NCBI GenBank assembly: GCA_963736975.1
Contig: CAVTQY010000002.1
Span: 744,001-808,000 of the forward strand
Length of the DNA: 64,000 nucleotides
Source: CAVTQY01 sp963736975
GTDB taxonomy: Bacteria; Pseudomonadota; Alphaproteobacteria; Acetobacterales; Acetobacteraceae
Reading direction: 5' to 3'
The translations under genes and the position numbers were made by a program. The notes beneath the pieces are model-generated. The model searched no databases. It had not been told where the DNA came from and saw nothing but the letters and a program-made list of their open reading frames with translations. This document shows, piece by piece, positions 9,727 to 19,446 of this stretch (position 1 is its first letter; every line of letters starts with the position of its first letter).

Positions 9727-10640
9727 AGCTGCACTCCCGTTGCCCTTACCCGCCGTATCAAAAGAATCACGACCGGGATCAGTAAGGGCAGCGCCGAGAT
9801 CATCGCCGCAACGCCGAGGTCCGGGTAGCCGAAATCGAAGGCTTCGTGGAAGCCGTAAGTCGCCAATACGTTGGTTGTCATGCCCGGTGCGCCGGTGGTT
9901 ACGAAATACACGGTGGGGAAGTCGCCGAGCGTCCAGGCGGTGGAGAGCAGCGTGGAGATGAGATAGACGTTCGCAAGCAGCGGGAAGGTGACGTAGATCA
10001 GGAGCCTTGTGCCATAGGCACCGTCGATGGCGGCAGCTTCATAGATGTCCTTCGGGATCGCCAGCCGGGCTGCGATGAACACCAGGGTCCAGAACGGCAT
10101 CCATTTCCAGATGTAGGAGAGGATATTCGCCCCCATAGCGGTCCATTGATGCACGAGAAACAATGGTCCGTCGTGGCCGGTTATTGCCCGGATCAAGCTG
10201 TCGAGCAGGCCCCATTGAGTGACCAGCATGAAGTGAATGGAGGTGAAGACGACCATCGCCGGCAATGCCCACGGTATCAGGAAGATGGCCAGCAGCGTCC
10301 GGACCCACCAGCTTCTGATGATGAAGAAACCGGAGAGCAGAAAGGCCAGGAACATCTTCACGTTCACGCCGATGCCGACGAACAGCAGCGTGTTGATGAC
10401 CGTGGTAACATATTTCGGATCGGAGAAGAGCAGCGCGTAAAGCGACGGCTTGCTGCCCATCCATAAACCGAAAGCAACTGGATAGACGACGAAGGCGGCG
10501 AATACGGCCACATAGGGAGCGAGGAAGGCGAGCGCCCAGGTTCTGTCAGAGCCTTGCAGGCGGAAACGCCAGGGCGGGCGATGCGACCGGCTCGCCTGAA
10601 CGGGCCGTCCGATCGTCAGAGCCGACTGCGTCGTGCCCAT
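9723..10640 (-). CDS. ABC sugar transporter permease, MalF type (pair 1)
   Basis: 305-residue integral membrane permease. After a short cytoplasmic N-terminus come six predicted helices. The canonical EAA loop reads DIYEAAAIDGAYGTRL followed by FPLL, the ATPase docking element of CUT1 permeases. Translationally coupled to the MalG partner (ATGA overlap at 9723-9726) and separated by 34 bases from the MalG gene of the second pair. The overall sequence parallels the MalF gene at 11559, for example WVRTLLAIFLIPWALPA here against WVKPLL plus YILPWATPA there. Substrate unknown; the pair should form one membrane channel with an ATPase encoded elsewhere. Confidence 0.88.
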   Translation of the reverse strand: MGTTQSALTIGRPVQASRSHRPPWRFRLQGSDRTWALAFLAPYVAVFAAFVVYPVAFGLWMGSKPSLYALLFSDPKYVTTVINTLLFVGIGVNVKMFLAFLLSGFFIIRSWWVRTLLAIFLIPWALPAMVVFTSIHFMLVTQWGLLDSLIRAITGHDGPLFLVHQWTAMGANILSYIWKWMPFWTLVFIAARLAIPKDIYEAAAIDGAYGTRLLIYVTFPLLANVYLISTLLSTAWTLGDFPTVYFVTTGAPGMTTNVLATYGFHEAFDFGYPDLGVAAMISALPLLIPVVILLIRRVRATGVQL

Positions 10641-10674
10641 CGTTACATCCGGGCGTTGGCCGCCGCCGGCGTGC

Positions 10675-11562
10675 TTATCCTTTCACGCCACCCATGGTCA
10701 GGCCGGCTGTCATATATCGGCGGAAACCGTAATACAGGATCATCGGCGGCAGCGCATAGATGATGGCGGTCGCCATCATGTAGTTCCACGGCGACTTGTC
10801 GCTGTTGAGGAACTGCGCCAAGGCGACCGCTACGGTCATGCTGCGTGGCGTCGATAGCAGCAGGAACTGGTAAAAGTACTCGTTCCAGGCGAGAAGAAGC
10901 GCGTAGGTGCCGACAGCGACCAGCGCGGGGGCCATCAGCGGGAGGTAGATGCGGACATAAATCTGGATCGGATTGGCGCCGTCGATGCGGGCAGATTCGT
11001 CAAGCTCCAGCGGGATCGACTTGCCGTACTGGGAGAAGATGAAGATCGAGTAGGGCGTGGCGAATGTCACCATCGCGGCGATGACGGACCACAAATTGTT
11101 GGAAAGCCCGTAGACCTGCATGATGCGGTAGAACGGGATGGCGAGGAACGAGGCCGGGATGACGTAGGTCATCAGCGCGGCGTTGCTCAGCAGCCAGCCC
11201 TGGCGCAGATGCAACCGCCCGACGGTAAAGCTGGCGAGCGAACCGATCAGCAGGGTCAGGAACATCGTCATCAGGCCGACGATGAAACTATTGCCGAACT
11301 GGTGCCAGAAATTTTCCAGATACCAGAATCCTTGCGTGAAGACGATGACAAAGCTCTGGAGCGACGGATGCTCCGGCCAGACCGATCCGCTGAACACGTC
11401 ATCATGGCTGGAGAGGGCGACGGAAATGATATTGTAGATCGGCAGCAGCGACCAGATCAGCAGCAGGATTCCGAATGCGATGCACACTGCCTCGGTGAGC
11501 TGACGCTGGATGCGATAGTGACGCGGCGATGAAATCCGGCCGCGGAGGGTGGAGGCGCTCAT
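10675..11562 (-). CDS. ABC sugar transporter permease, MalG type (pair 2)
   Basis: 295-residue permease with six hydrophobic segments. The EAA-type loop (ELDESARIDGAN...IYLPLMAPAL) is in the second half and the tail is again TMGGVKG. It overlaps the stop of the MalF-type gene upstream by four bases, the same coupling seen in pair 1. Identical length to the first MalG gene and recognisable identity along its whole length suggest a tandem duplication of the MalF-MalG unit. The two copies differ enough at the periplasmic loops to have separate partners or substrates. No pump ATPase lies next to it. Confidence 0.88.
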   Translation of the reverse strand: MSASTLRGRISSPRHYRIQRQLTEAVCIAFGILLLIWSLLPIYNIISVALSSHDDVFSGSVWPEHPSLQSFVIVFTQGFWYLENFWHQFGNSFIVGLMTMFLTLLIGSLASFTVGRLHLRQGWLLSNAALMTYVIPASFLAIPFYRIMQVYGLSNNLWSVIAAMVTFATPYSIFIFSQYGKSIPLELDESARIDGANPIQIYVRIYLPLMAPALVAVGTYALLLAWNEYFYQFLLLSTPRSMTVAVALAQFLNSDKSPWNYMMATAIIYALPPMILYYGFRRYMTAGLTMGGVKG

Positions 11563-12478
11563 AGCTGCCTCTCCGACATGCGAAGCTTGCGCATGAGCAG
11601 GAACACGAGGGGAAGCAACAAGGGCAACGCGGTCATGACCTCGGCCACGCCAAGACGCGGCATCGACAGGGTGAAGGCGTAGCGAATTCCGAGCGTGGCG
11701 AGCACCTCGGTGGACATATTCGGTCCACCGCCGGACACGAAGTAGACCGCGTTGAAGTCGCCGAGGGTGAAGATGGTCGAGAGCAGAGTGCAGACGAGAT
11801 ACAGGTTGGCCATCAGGGGCCAGGTCACATTCGCGAATTGGCGCATCCCGGTTGCGCCATCAACCGCGGCCGCTTCGTAGAGCTCGTGCGGGATCGCCAT
11901 TCGGCCGGCGAGGAAGATGATCGTCCAGAACGGCATATTTTTCCAGACATAGGCGGCGATATTACAGGCCGTTCCGAGCCAGCGGTAATTCAGGTAGACC
12001 GGGCCGTCGATGCCGAACACCCAGTAGAGAAGGTTGTTTAGCAAGCCGTACTGGCCGTCGAAGAACCAGTGGATCGAGATGAACGCGGGCAGGGCGGGGG
12101 TCGCCCAGGGCAGGATATAGAGGTACCGAGCAGCGGCTTCACCCACCAGCCCTTCCGCATGAAGAAGCCCGAGAGAAGGAACGCCCCGATGATATGCAGA
12201 TTCACGCCGACGCCGACGTATACCAGCGTGTTGACGAGGGCGGTCGCGTAGCGGGGATCGGCAAAGAGCTGGTGGTACAGCGATATGTCGCTGCCCAGCC
12301 ACAGCCCGTAGACGATCGGATAGATGACGAAAAAGAAGAAGATGAGGACGTAGGGGATGGCGAATGCGACCGCCCAGGCGTAGTCGGCGCCCAGCATACC
12401 GCCGTGCCACGTCTGGTGACGCAGCCGGGTCGACCCGACCGCCCGGCCGATCGGAACAACCCGCTGTGTCATGCTCAT
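11559..12478 (-). CDS. ABC sugar transporter permease, MalF type (pair 2), frameshifted
   Basis: Second MalF-type permease of the operon. The first ~115 residues read from ATG at 12478 (MSMTQRVVPIGRAVGS) through helices one and two to WWVKPLL. The frame then breaks and resumes as RYLYILPWATPALPAFISIHW, consistent with one missing base at about 12128-12130. The remainder is intact, including the EAA loop (ELYEAAAVDGATGM...WPLM) and a normal C-terminus ending SERQL. Repaired length is about 306 residues, matching the paralogue at 9723. It starts 15 bases after the binding-protein stop and overlaps the MalG start by four bases. Because both halves are well conserved, a sequence error is likelier than inactivation. 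Confidence 0.82.
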
Positions 12479-12493
12479 TGGTGCCTCGTATCG

Positions 12494-13874
12494 TTATCCA
12501 ACGACGAACTGGGTGAAAATCTGGTCCATGCGCTTGAACGCCTTATCGACAGCCTGTGTAGGGGTCATGCCGTTCTTGACGACATCGGCGACGGTGCCTT
12601 GCTGAAGCTGTTCGGCGGCGACCTGACCCCAAGCGGGTGTGAACCCCTCGAACGGCGGCAGAGTTCTGGCTCAGAATACATTCGTGCACGTAGGGGGCCA
12701 GGCACGGCTCCCCACTGTTGAGCCACCACGGATCGTCCTTCACGACTTGTGGCATGGCCGGCACCCACCGACCCAGACCGGCCTTCAGATTCGCATTCAT
12801 CACCTGCGGTTGCATCCAGTACTTCATGAGGTCCTTGGCGACCTCGGCGCCCTTCGCTCCCTTGGGGATGAAGCCGCCGCCAACCCCGACCTGGTTCGGG
12901 ATCAGCGTGCCATCCTTGTATTTGGGCATGCCGAGCGTGACCATGTCATGATAAAAAGCCTGCTTGTCACTGATCATCGCCAGCTCGGTCGAGAGCGTGC
13001 CGTCGAAGTCCATGATGAATAGCTTCTCATGGAAGCCGTTGTTATCATCGGCATCATTCCAGCTCAGCGCCTCCGGCGGGACAACGCCTTCTTTGTAGAG
13101 CTTTGCCTCGAAGGTGGTCGCGTTGATGGCCGCCTCGCGGACCTGTGGGTCATCGGTATGCAGCTTGCCGTCGGGAGTGACGATGCCCTTGCCGCCATTG
13201 GCAATCAGCATATGCTGATAAAGATTGTTGCCGTCGTTGGGCCCGACGGTGGTGACCTGGAGGCCGAGCGCGTAGATGCGCCGCATTCCCTTGCCGCGCA
13301 GGATTTGCTGCATCGGGGCGATAAATTCCCATCGCGCGTCCCAGGTATCCGGTATGTCGGAAACTTTGAAGCCAGCCTTTTCGACCAGGTTCCCCCAAAT
13401 GTGGAAGGGTGTGCCGCCTTGCTTGATCGGACAGAGATAATAGCTCCGCTTCTTGGCGACCTTGTTGTAGAAGGTCGCGCCTAGCTTCGCTGTATCGCTG
13501 AGCTGACTTTCGTAGGATGTGACGACATCGGTCACATCGATGAACTTATCGTTCCACGCGTTCTGCGCGATGATCGTCGCCGGCGCATCCATGAAGATCA
13601 GGTCGGGGACATCGCCGCTAGTCAGTGCGGAGATCGTCTTTTGGTTCTGCGCCATGAACGGCATGATGCTGTAGTCCAGCTTGTTGCCGCTCTCCTTCAT
13701 GTAGTTTTCGGCGAGTTGTTTGAACGCCGCGTCCTCCTGCGGAATAAAGCCCTGGTTCACCCAGACGATCGCGGTCTTTGCCTGAGCATTGGCGATGAAG
13801 GGCCGCGCCAGCCCAACCGTCGCTGCCAAACCCAGAGAACCACGAATCACCCCACGCCGGCTCATGCGTGTCAT
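12494..13874 (-). CDS. ABC transporter extracellular solute-binding protein (family 1), Tat signal, frameshifted
   Basis: Periplasmic binding protein that should deliver a carbohydrate-like substrate to the permeases below it. ATG at 13874 is chosen because AAGGAG lies eight bases upstream. The N-terminus MTRMSRRGVIRGSLGLAAT carries a twin-arginine signal ending near ANAQA. The mature part has type-1 SBP features (WVNQGFIPQEDAAFKQLAENY, GDVPDLIFMDAPA, GTPFHIWGNLVEKAGF). After YVHECILSQN the frame fails. One base later (extra base at about 12662) the other frame gives LPPFEGFTPAWGQVAAEQL and ends KRMDQIFTQFVVG at 12494. Repaired length is about 459. First gene of the operon, divergent from the cyclase gene 205 bases away. 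Confidence 0.82.
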
Positions 13875-14079
13875 GGCCGTTTCTCCTTCCCTGCCCGTGT
13901 GGCGGCTACACCCGCCCATTTTGGTTACTCTTACGCAAGGCTAGTCTGCCCGCCGGGAGATGGCACGGTCAACCCCTTTCTTGGTAAATCGTCCGCCATC
14001 CAGCTCTGCTTCGCCGACCGGCATTGCCGCTGTTATGCCAACGGGCTGATCATGCGCGCCTCGCTACGGGAGGGAGCCC

Positions 14080-14868
14080 ATGGGACGGCGGCTGATCGAC
14101 ATCTCTGTACCCCTGAAAGCAGGCATCGCCAGCGACCCGCCGCATATGCTGCCGCAGATCGAGTATCTCGATCACCACCAGACCGCGCCGCAAATGGCGG
14201 AATATATGGGAATCCGGGTGGATCAGCTCCCCGACGGCGAATACGCGGCGGTCGAACGGGTCGCGATCAGCACGCATAACGGCACGCATCTGGACGCACC
14301 CTACCACTATTTTTCATCCATGAACCACGCCCTGAAGCCGGGCGGCGAACCTTCCTGGCGGATCGACGAGGTGCCGCTGGAATGGTGCTTTCAACCCGGG
14401 GTGAAACTTGATTTTCGCCATTTCCCAGACGGCTACGTGGCGACCCCGGGCGACGTGGAGGCAGAGCTCGCCCGCATCGGTCACACGCTACGCCCGCTGG
14501 AGATCGTGCTCGTCAACACGCGCGCCGGCACGCGCTATGGAGAAGCTGAATACGTCGATACTGGCTGCGGCATGGGCAAGGCGGCAACGCTTTGGTTGCT
14601 GCAGCGCGGCGTGCGGCTCGTCGGCACGGATGGCTGGAGTTGGGACGCGCCATTCAGCTTCACCCGCAAGCGGGTTGCCGAAACCGGCGATGCCGCGTTG
14701 ATCTGGGAAGGCCACCGCGCGGGACGCGAAATCGGCTACTCGCATCTCGAGAAGCTGCACAATTTGGAACAGTTGCCTCCCGACGGGTTCGAGGTGGTGT
14801 GCTTTCCGGTGAAGGTTCACCGCGGCTCCGCCGGGTGGACCCGCGCGGTGGCGATCCTGCCGGACTGA
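14080..14868 (+). CDS. Cyclase-family metal-dependent hydrolase (kynurenine formamidase-like)
   Basis: 262-residue enzyme of the cyclase superfamily (Pfam Cyclase), a fold found in bacterial kynurenine formamidases, isatin hydrolases and several uncharacterised amidohydrolases. The metal-binding signature H-x-G-T-H-x-D-x-P-x-H is complete: H66, H70, D72 and H76 in STHNGTHLDAPYHY. A further TGCGMGKAATLWLL segment and GTDGWSWDAPF follow. GGGAGG precedes the ATG by six bases. The gene is divergent from the ABC operon, and a small minus-strand gene begins downstream. No tryptophan catabolism genes sit beside it, so the actual substrate is open. Family confidence is high, function low. Confidence 0.82.
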   Translation: MGRRLIDISVPLKAGIASDPPHMLPQIEYLDHHQTAPQMAEYMGIRVDQLPDGEYAAVERVAISTHNGTHLDAPYHYFSSMNHALKPGGEPSWRIDEVPLEWCFQPGVKLDFRHFPDGYVATPGDVEAELARIGHTLRPLEIVLVNTRAGTRYGEAEYVDTGCGMGKAATLWLLQRGVRLVGTDGWSWDAPFSFTRKRVAETGDAALIWEGHRAGREIGYSHLEKLHNLEQLPPDGFEVVCFPVKVHRGSAGWTRAVAILPD

Positions 14869-14871
14869 ATC

Positions 14872-15102
14872 TCAGGACCGTTCGGCGGGATCGTGGCTGT
14901 GGTGACGGTCCCGTTCCCCGCCGCCGCCCGAGACGCGGCTGCGGTCCGGGTTGGTCGCCTCGCCGGGCGCCGGCGCCGTTCCAGCGCGAGCCCCGCCGCC
15001 TTTATGGCCCGTAGGCTGGTCGGTGGCGTCCGGCTGGGTGCGATCCTGATGACTGCTGCCGGGACCGCCGAACCGGCCGGCGTTCGCGTTTTTCCGGGCC
15101 AT
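14872..15102 (-). CDS. Small hydrophilic Gly/Arg/His-rich protein
   Basis: 76-residue frame starting MARKNANAGRFGGPGSS, preceded at ideal distance by AGGAG (CAGGAGCGAAGA then ATG). It is rich in Gly, Asp, Arg, His, Pro and Thr and lacks hydrophobic segments, resembling the small disordered stress-type proteins common in soil alphaproteobacteria. Its stop lies three bases from the cyclase stop (convergent), and its start is about 100 bases from the divergent dehydrogenase operon. No known domain is recognised. The good ribosome site and snug fit between genes support it as real; low-complexity composition leaves some doubt. Confidence 0.55.
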   Translation of the reverse strand: MARKNANAGRFGGPGSSHQDRTQPDATDQPTGHKGGGARAGTAPAPGEATNPDRSRVSGGGGERDRHHSHDPAERS

Positions 15103-15205
15103 TCTTCGCTCCTGCCTGTTGCCAGGACTCAACGGCAAGCTGCGCACGCGGTTGCGCAGCGCCCGCCACTGGCAGCCTGCCGGCTTGTCGGCCATTGATG
15201 CACGC

Positions 15206-18155
15206 ATGGATGCAGAGCTCGCACAGCCCTGGCTCGGTCGCTCGCTGCCGCGCGTGGAAGACGCCGCGCTGCTGACCGGGCGCGGCCGCTTTATCGACGA
15301 TCTCGGCGCGCCGCCCAGCACGTTGCACGCGGCCATCCTGCGCTCCCCCCACGCGCACGCCACCATTGCCCGTATCGGGGTGGAGCGGGCCGCGGCGTCC
15401 CCCGGCGTGGCGGCGGTGCTCACCGCAGCGACCGTGCGGGAGCTTGCCGCGCCCCTCGTCGTCGGCGTGAAGGCGCCGATGGAATGCTGGCCGATCGCGA
15501 CCGACCGCGTGCGCTATGTCGGTGAGCCGGTCGCGGTTGTCGTAGCCGGCGATCGTTATGTCGCGGAGGATGCGCTAGATCTCATCGAGGTCACCTACGA
15601 GCCGCTGCCGCCCGTGGTCGATCCGCTTGCCGCCCTCGAGGCTACGGCACCTGTACTGCATCCCGGGCTCGGGTCCAACCTGGCAAGCGATCGTTGCTTT
15701 CGTTACGGCGATCCGGACAGGGCATTCGCTGATGCCGCGCATCGCATCACTATCGACATACGTTATCCCCGCAACGCCTGCACGCCGATCGAGACCTATG
15801 GCGTGCTGGCGGAATACGACCCGGGCGGCGACTCATACGACGTGCTGGCCAATTTCCAGGGCCCGTTCAGCCTCCACGCGGTTATCGCCCGCGCGCTGAA
15901 AGTGCCCGGCAACCGGTTGCGCCTGCGTACGCCGCCCGAACTCGGGCGGCAGCTTCGGCGTGAAGCAGGCGGTGTTCCCGTACGTCGTGCTGATGGCGCT
16001 CGCGGCCCGTGTGGCCGGCCAGCCGGTGAAGTGGATCGAGGACCGGCTGGAACACCTCGCTGCCTCCGCCTGCGCCACCAACCGGGTGACACGGCTGGCC
16101 GCGGCGGTGGAAGCGGACGGGCGGATTGCCGCCCTCGACTGGGACCAGGTCGAGGATTGCGGCGCGCATCTGCGCGCGCCCGAGCCGGCGACGCTCTACC
16201 GGATGCACGGCAACATGACCGGCGCTTACGACATTCGCCATGTTGCGATCCGCAACCGCGTCGTGCTGACCAACAAGATGCCGACGGGACTCAACCGCGG
16301 GTTCGGCGGGCCGCAAGTATATTTCGCGCTGGAGCGGCTGGTGCAGCGTATCGCGGTGGAGCTCGCCCTCGATCCGCTGACGGTGATCCGGCGCAACCTC
16401 GTGCCCTCGGCCGCGATGCCGTATCGCACGGCGACCGGCGCGGTGCTGGATTCCGGGGATTATGCAGCGGCGATGGAAGCGGCGCTGCATGACGGCGGTC
16501 ACGATGCGCTGCTGCGCCGTCGCGATATGGCGCTTGCGGAAGGACGGAAATTCGGCATCGGTTACGCCGCGGTGGTGGAACCGAGCGTCTCCAATATGGG
16601 CTACATCACCACCGTCCTGACAGCAGCGGAGCGCCTGCGTGCCGGCCCGAAGAATGGCGCCCAGGCAACCGCGACGATCGCGCTGGACGCCGTGGGATCG
16701 GTGACCGTGCATGTCGCTTCGGCGCCGCAGGGCCAGGGGCACCGTACGGTGCTCGCGCAGGTGGTGGCCGACGTGTTTGGCCTGCGCCCGTCGGACATCC
16801 GCGTTGCGACGGATCTCGATACCGCCAAGGATGCTTGGTCAATTGCGTCCGGCAACTACTCCAGCCGCTTCGCCCCGGCCGTCGCCGGTGCAACACAGCT
16901 TGCGGCGACTCGGCTGCGCGCGCGTCTGGCCCGCACGGCCGCCTCTCAGATGAACATCCCCGTCCAGGAGGTCGTGTTTGCCGGCGGTCGTGTGTACGCA
17001 AGCGGCAATCCCGATAACGCCATGTCGTTTGGGCGCCTTGCCGCGACCGGGCACTGGGCGCCGGCAACGCTGGCGCCCGGAGAGGAAGCGGCAGTTCGCG
17101 AGACGGTGTTCTGGAGTCCGCCCGAACTCACCGCGCCGACCGAGGCGGCTGAGATCAACTCCTCACTCTGCCACGGCTTCATCTTCGATATCTGCGCTGT
17201 GGAGGTCGATCGCGACACCGCCGTGGTGCAGATCAACAAATATGTAACCATGCACGATTGCGGGCGCATCCTGCATCCCGGCATGGTCGCCGGCCAGGTC
17301 ACTGGAGGCTTCGCCCATGCGCTCGGTGCGGCGCTGTTGGAAGAGCATGTCTACACGCCGGACGGCAGCTTCCTGGCCGGCACACTTGCCGATTATCTCA
17401 TCCCTACCGCGATGGAAGTGCCGGTGCCCGTGATCCTGCATCGCGAGACGCCTTCTCCATTGACGCCGCTGGGCGCGAAAGGCGTGGGCGAGGGGAACTG
17501 CATGTCCACGCCCGTGTGCATCGCCAATGCGGTCGCGGATGCGCTGGGTGTAGCGGACGTGACGCTGCCGCTCTCCCCCGCTTCCATCGCGCCGCATGTG
17601 CACGCCGCGGAGCGCGCTGGGCCCCCCACCCGTGCTACGCCCGCCGGCGAACGCAAGCTGACCGGCGAAGGCAGGGAGACCGTGGCCACCGCGCGCGAGG
17701 CAGTGTGGGCCATGCTGCTGGATCCGGATGCGTTGGCGAGCCTGATCCCCGGTGCCCACGGCGTGCAGAAACTGTCGGACACGCGGTTCCGAGCCGACGT
17801 CATGCTGGGCGTCGGGCCGGTGAAAGGGAGGTACCGCGCCGAAGTGCAGCTGACCGATCTCGACCCGCCCCACGCCGTAACCCTGCACGGCTCCGCCGAG
17901 GGCGCGTTGGGATTCGGACACGGCGCCGGCTTCGTGACATTGGAGACCGTGCCGGAGGGCACTGTGGTTGCGTATCGCTACGAAGCGGCGATCGGCGGCA
18001 AGGTCGCCTCGATCGGCGGGCGGCTGCTGGACGGCGCCGCGCGGGTTATGATCCGCCAGTTCTTTGCAGCACTTGTGGCGCGCGCAGGGGGCGGCCGGCG
18101 GCTGAGCTGGCTAGCACGGCTGCTGCGCCTGTTGGGACTGCGCGCCACGCCATGA
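15206..18155 (+). CDS. hmfA: 2-furoyl-CoA dehydrogenase-like large (molybdopterin) subunit fused to a CoxG/SRPBCC domain, frameshifted
   Basis: Xanthine-dehydrogenase-family molybdenum subunit. The N-terminal part (WLGRSLPRVEDAALLTGRGRFIDD, typical of CoxL-like proteins) runs to RLRTPPE. An extra base at about 15941 shifts the frame, and SGGSFGVKQAVFPYVV continues. The molybdopterin loops include GLNRGFGGPQ, GQGHRTVLAQ and AKGVGEGNCM. Residues ~815-965 are a second domain (GERKLTGEGRETVATAREAVWAMLLDPDALASLIPG by position) recognisable as carbon monoxide dehydrogenase subunit G, so CoxL- and CoxG-type modules are fused. Repaired length is about 982. The stop overlaps the FAD-subunit start (ATGA). 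With hmfB-E and the UbiD/UbiX genes downstream it fits hydroxylation of 2-furoyl-CoA; that substrate is inferred from gene order. The loop lacks the Cys-containing motif of true CO dehydrogenase (form I). Confidence 0.75.
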
Positions 18156-18964
18156 AGCCGGCTGCGTTCGACTATGTGCGGGCTGAGAGCGTGGCGGAGG
18201 TGCTCGACATCCTCCGCCGCGAGGGCAGCGAGGCACGCGTGCTGGCCGGCGGTCAGTCGCTGATCCCGATGCTCAACATGCGGCTGGCGCGGCCGCGCAC
18301 GTTGGTCGATGTGATGCGGATCGAACAGTTGCGTTTGGTACAGGATAGCGGCGGGGCGCTGACGATCGGCGCCGGCGTGCGCCAGACGGAGCTGGCCGGG
18401 CGCGCCGACCTGCATCCGCTGCTGGCGGCGGCGCTGCCCTGGGTCGGACACGCGCAGACGCAAACACGCGGCACGGTATGCGGCTCGGTCGCGCATGCCG
18501 ATCCCAGTGCGGAACTGCCGCTGGTGCTGGTGGCCCTGCGGGGCGAGGTGCATCTGCGCACGCATCGGCGCCGCCGGCGCCTGCCGGCGGAGCAGTTCTT
18601 CACCGGCATGATGGCGACCGCGCGCGGCGACGACGAGCTGATCGAGGCAGTCTCCATCCCGACGCCGCGGCCGGGCGAAGGCTATGCGTTCCGCGAAGTG
18701 GCGCGGCGGAACGGCGATTTCGCCATTGTCGCCTGCGCCGCCGCGGTGGATGGGCAACGTGCGTGCCTGGCCGTTGGCGGGGTGGCGGACCGGCCAATGG
18801 CGCGCGAGTTGCCGCGCGGCGGCTCCGAGCTGGACGACGCGTTGAACGACTTCGCCTGGGCGCTGGACGCGCGCGACGATCTGCACGCCACCGCCGTCTA
18901 TCGTCGCGAACTGGTCCGCCGCATCGGACGCACCGTAATCGAGGAGGCGTCATGCCGCGTCTGA
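18152..18964 (+). CDS. hmfB: FAD-binding subunit of the molybdenum dehydrogenase (2-furoyl-CoA dehydrogenase-like)
   Basis: 270-residue medium subunit with the FAD_binding_5 fold. The family landmark AGGQSLIPMLNMRLA is at about residues 32-46 and RGTVCGSVAHADPSAELP at about 107-124, the two FAD pyrophosphate-binding loops. It passes electrons from the molybdenum site via the 2Fe-2S subunit to FAD. The ATG overlaps the stop of the large-subunit gene by four bases, and its stop follows the small-subunit start by a few bases, so the three subunits are translationally coupled. Slightly shorter than CoxM (about 285). Assignment to furoyl-CoA rather than another substrate rests on the operon. Confidence 0.78.
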   Translation: MKPAAFDYVRAESVAEVLDILRREGSEARVLAGGQSLIPMLNMRLARPRTLVDVMRIEQLRLVQDSGGALTIGAGVRQTELAGRADLHPLLAAALPWVGHAQTQTRGTVCGSVAHADPSAELPLVLVALRGEVHLRTHRRRRRLPAEQFFTGMMATARGDDELIEAVSIPTPRPGEGYAFREVARRNGDFAIVACAAAVDGQRACLAVGGVADRPMARELPRGGSELDDALNDFAWALDARDDLHATAVYRRELVRRIGRTVIEEASCRV

Positions 18965-19446
18965 TCGCCGGACGCCGCCATACCGTCAGCTTCTCGTTGA
19001 ACGGCCGGGCGGTGAGCGGCGAGGCGGAGCCGCGCATGTTGCTGTCCGACTTCCTCCGCCACGTGCTGGGCGCCACCGGGACGCATGTCGGCTGCGAGCA
19101 CGGCGTGTGCGGTGCCTGCACTGTGCAGATCGACGGGCGGCCGGCGAGGTCCTGCCTGACCCTGGCGGTGCAGGTGGAAGGGGCGGTGATTCACACCGTG
19201 GAGGGGCTGGCGCCGGCTCCGGGTGTGCTTTCACCGTTGCAGGAAGCTTTCCGAACGCATCACGGGCTGCAATGCGGCTTCTGCACGCCCGGCATCCTGA
19301 TGTCGCTGGATGCGTTGCTCCGTGATGTGCCGCATCCGACGGAGGCGCAGATCCGTACCTGCCTGTCCGGGCATTTGTGCCGTTGCACCGGTTACGTGAG
19401 CATCGTCACGGCGGTAATGGCCGTCGCGGGAGGGGATGATGCTTGA
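18952..19446 (+). CDS. hmfC: 2Fe-2S subunit of the molybdenum dehydrogenase (2-furoyl-CoA dehydrogenase-like)
   Basis: 164-residue small subunit with two [2Fe-2S] clusters. The plant-ferredoxin-type cluster uses C48, C53, C56 and C68 (GCEHGVCGACTVQIDG then SCLT). The second uses C108, C111, C143 and C145 (QCGFCTPG and LCRCTGY). All eight ligands are present. GAGGAGG precedes the ATG at 18952, inside the end of the FAD-subunit gene. It is followed by the CoA ligase, whose start overlaps this stop. Complete and typical of CoxS/HmfC proteins. Confidence 0.82.
   Translation: MPRLIAGRRHTVSFSLNGRAVSGEAEPRMLLSDFLRHVLGATGTHVGCEHGVCGACTVQIDGRPARSCLTLAVQVEGAVIHTVEGLAPAPGVLSPLQEAFRTHHGLQCGFCTPGILMSLDALLRDVPHPTEAQIRTCLSGHLCRCTGYVSIVTAVMAVAGGDDA

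Noticed and set aside
15206..18964. Operon for aerobic CO oxidation (coxLMSG)
   Set aside because: The families are shared with CO dehydrogenase, but the active-site loop lacks the Cys motif and the ligase/hydrolase/UbiD genes point to a furan acid.
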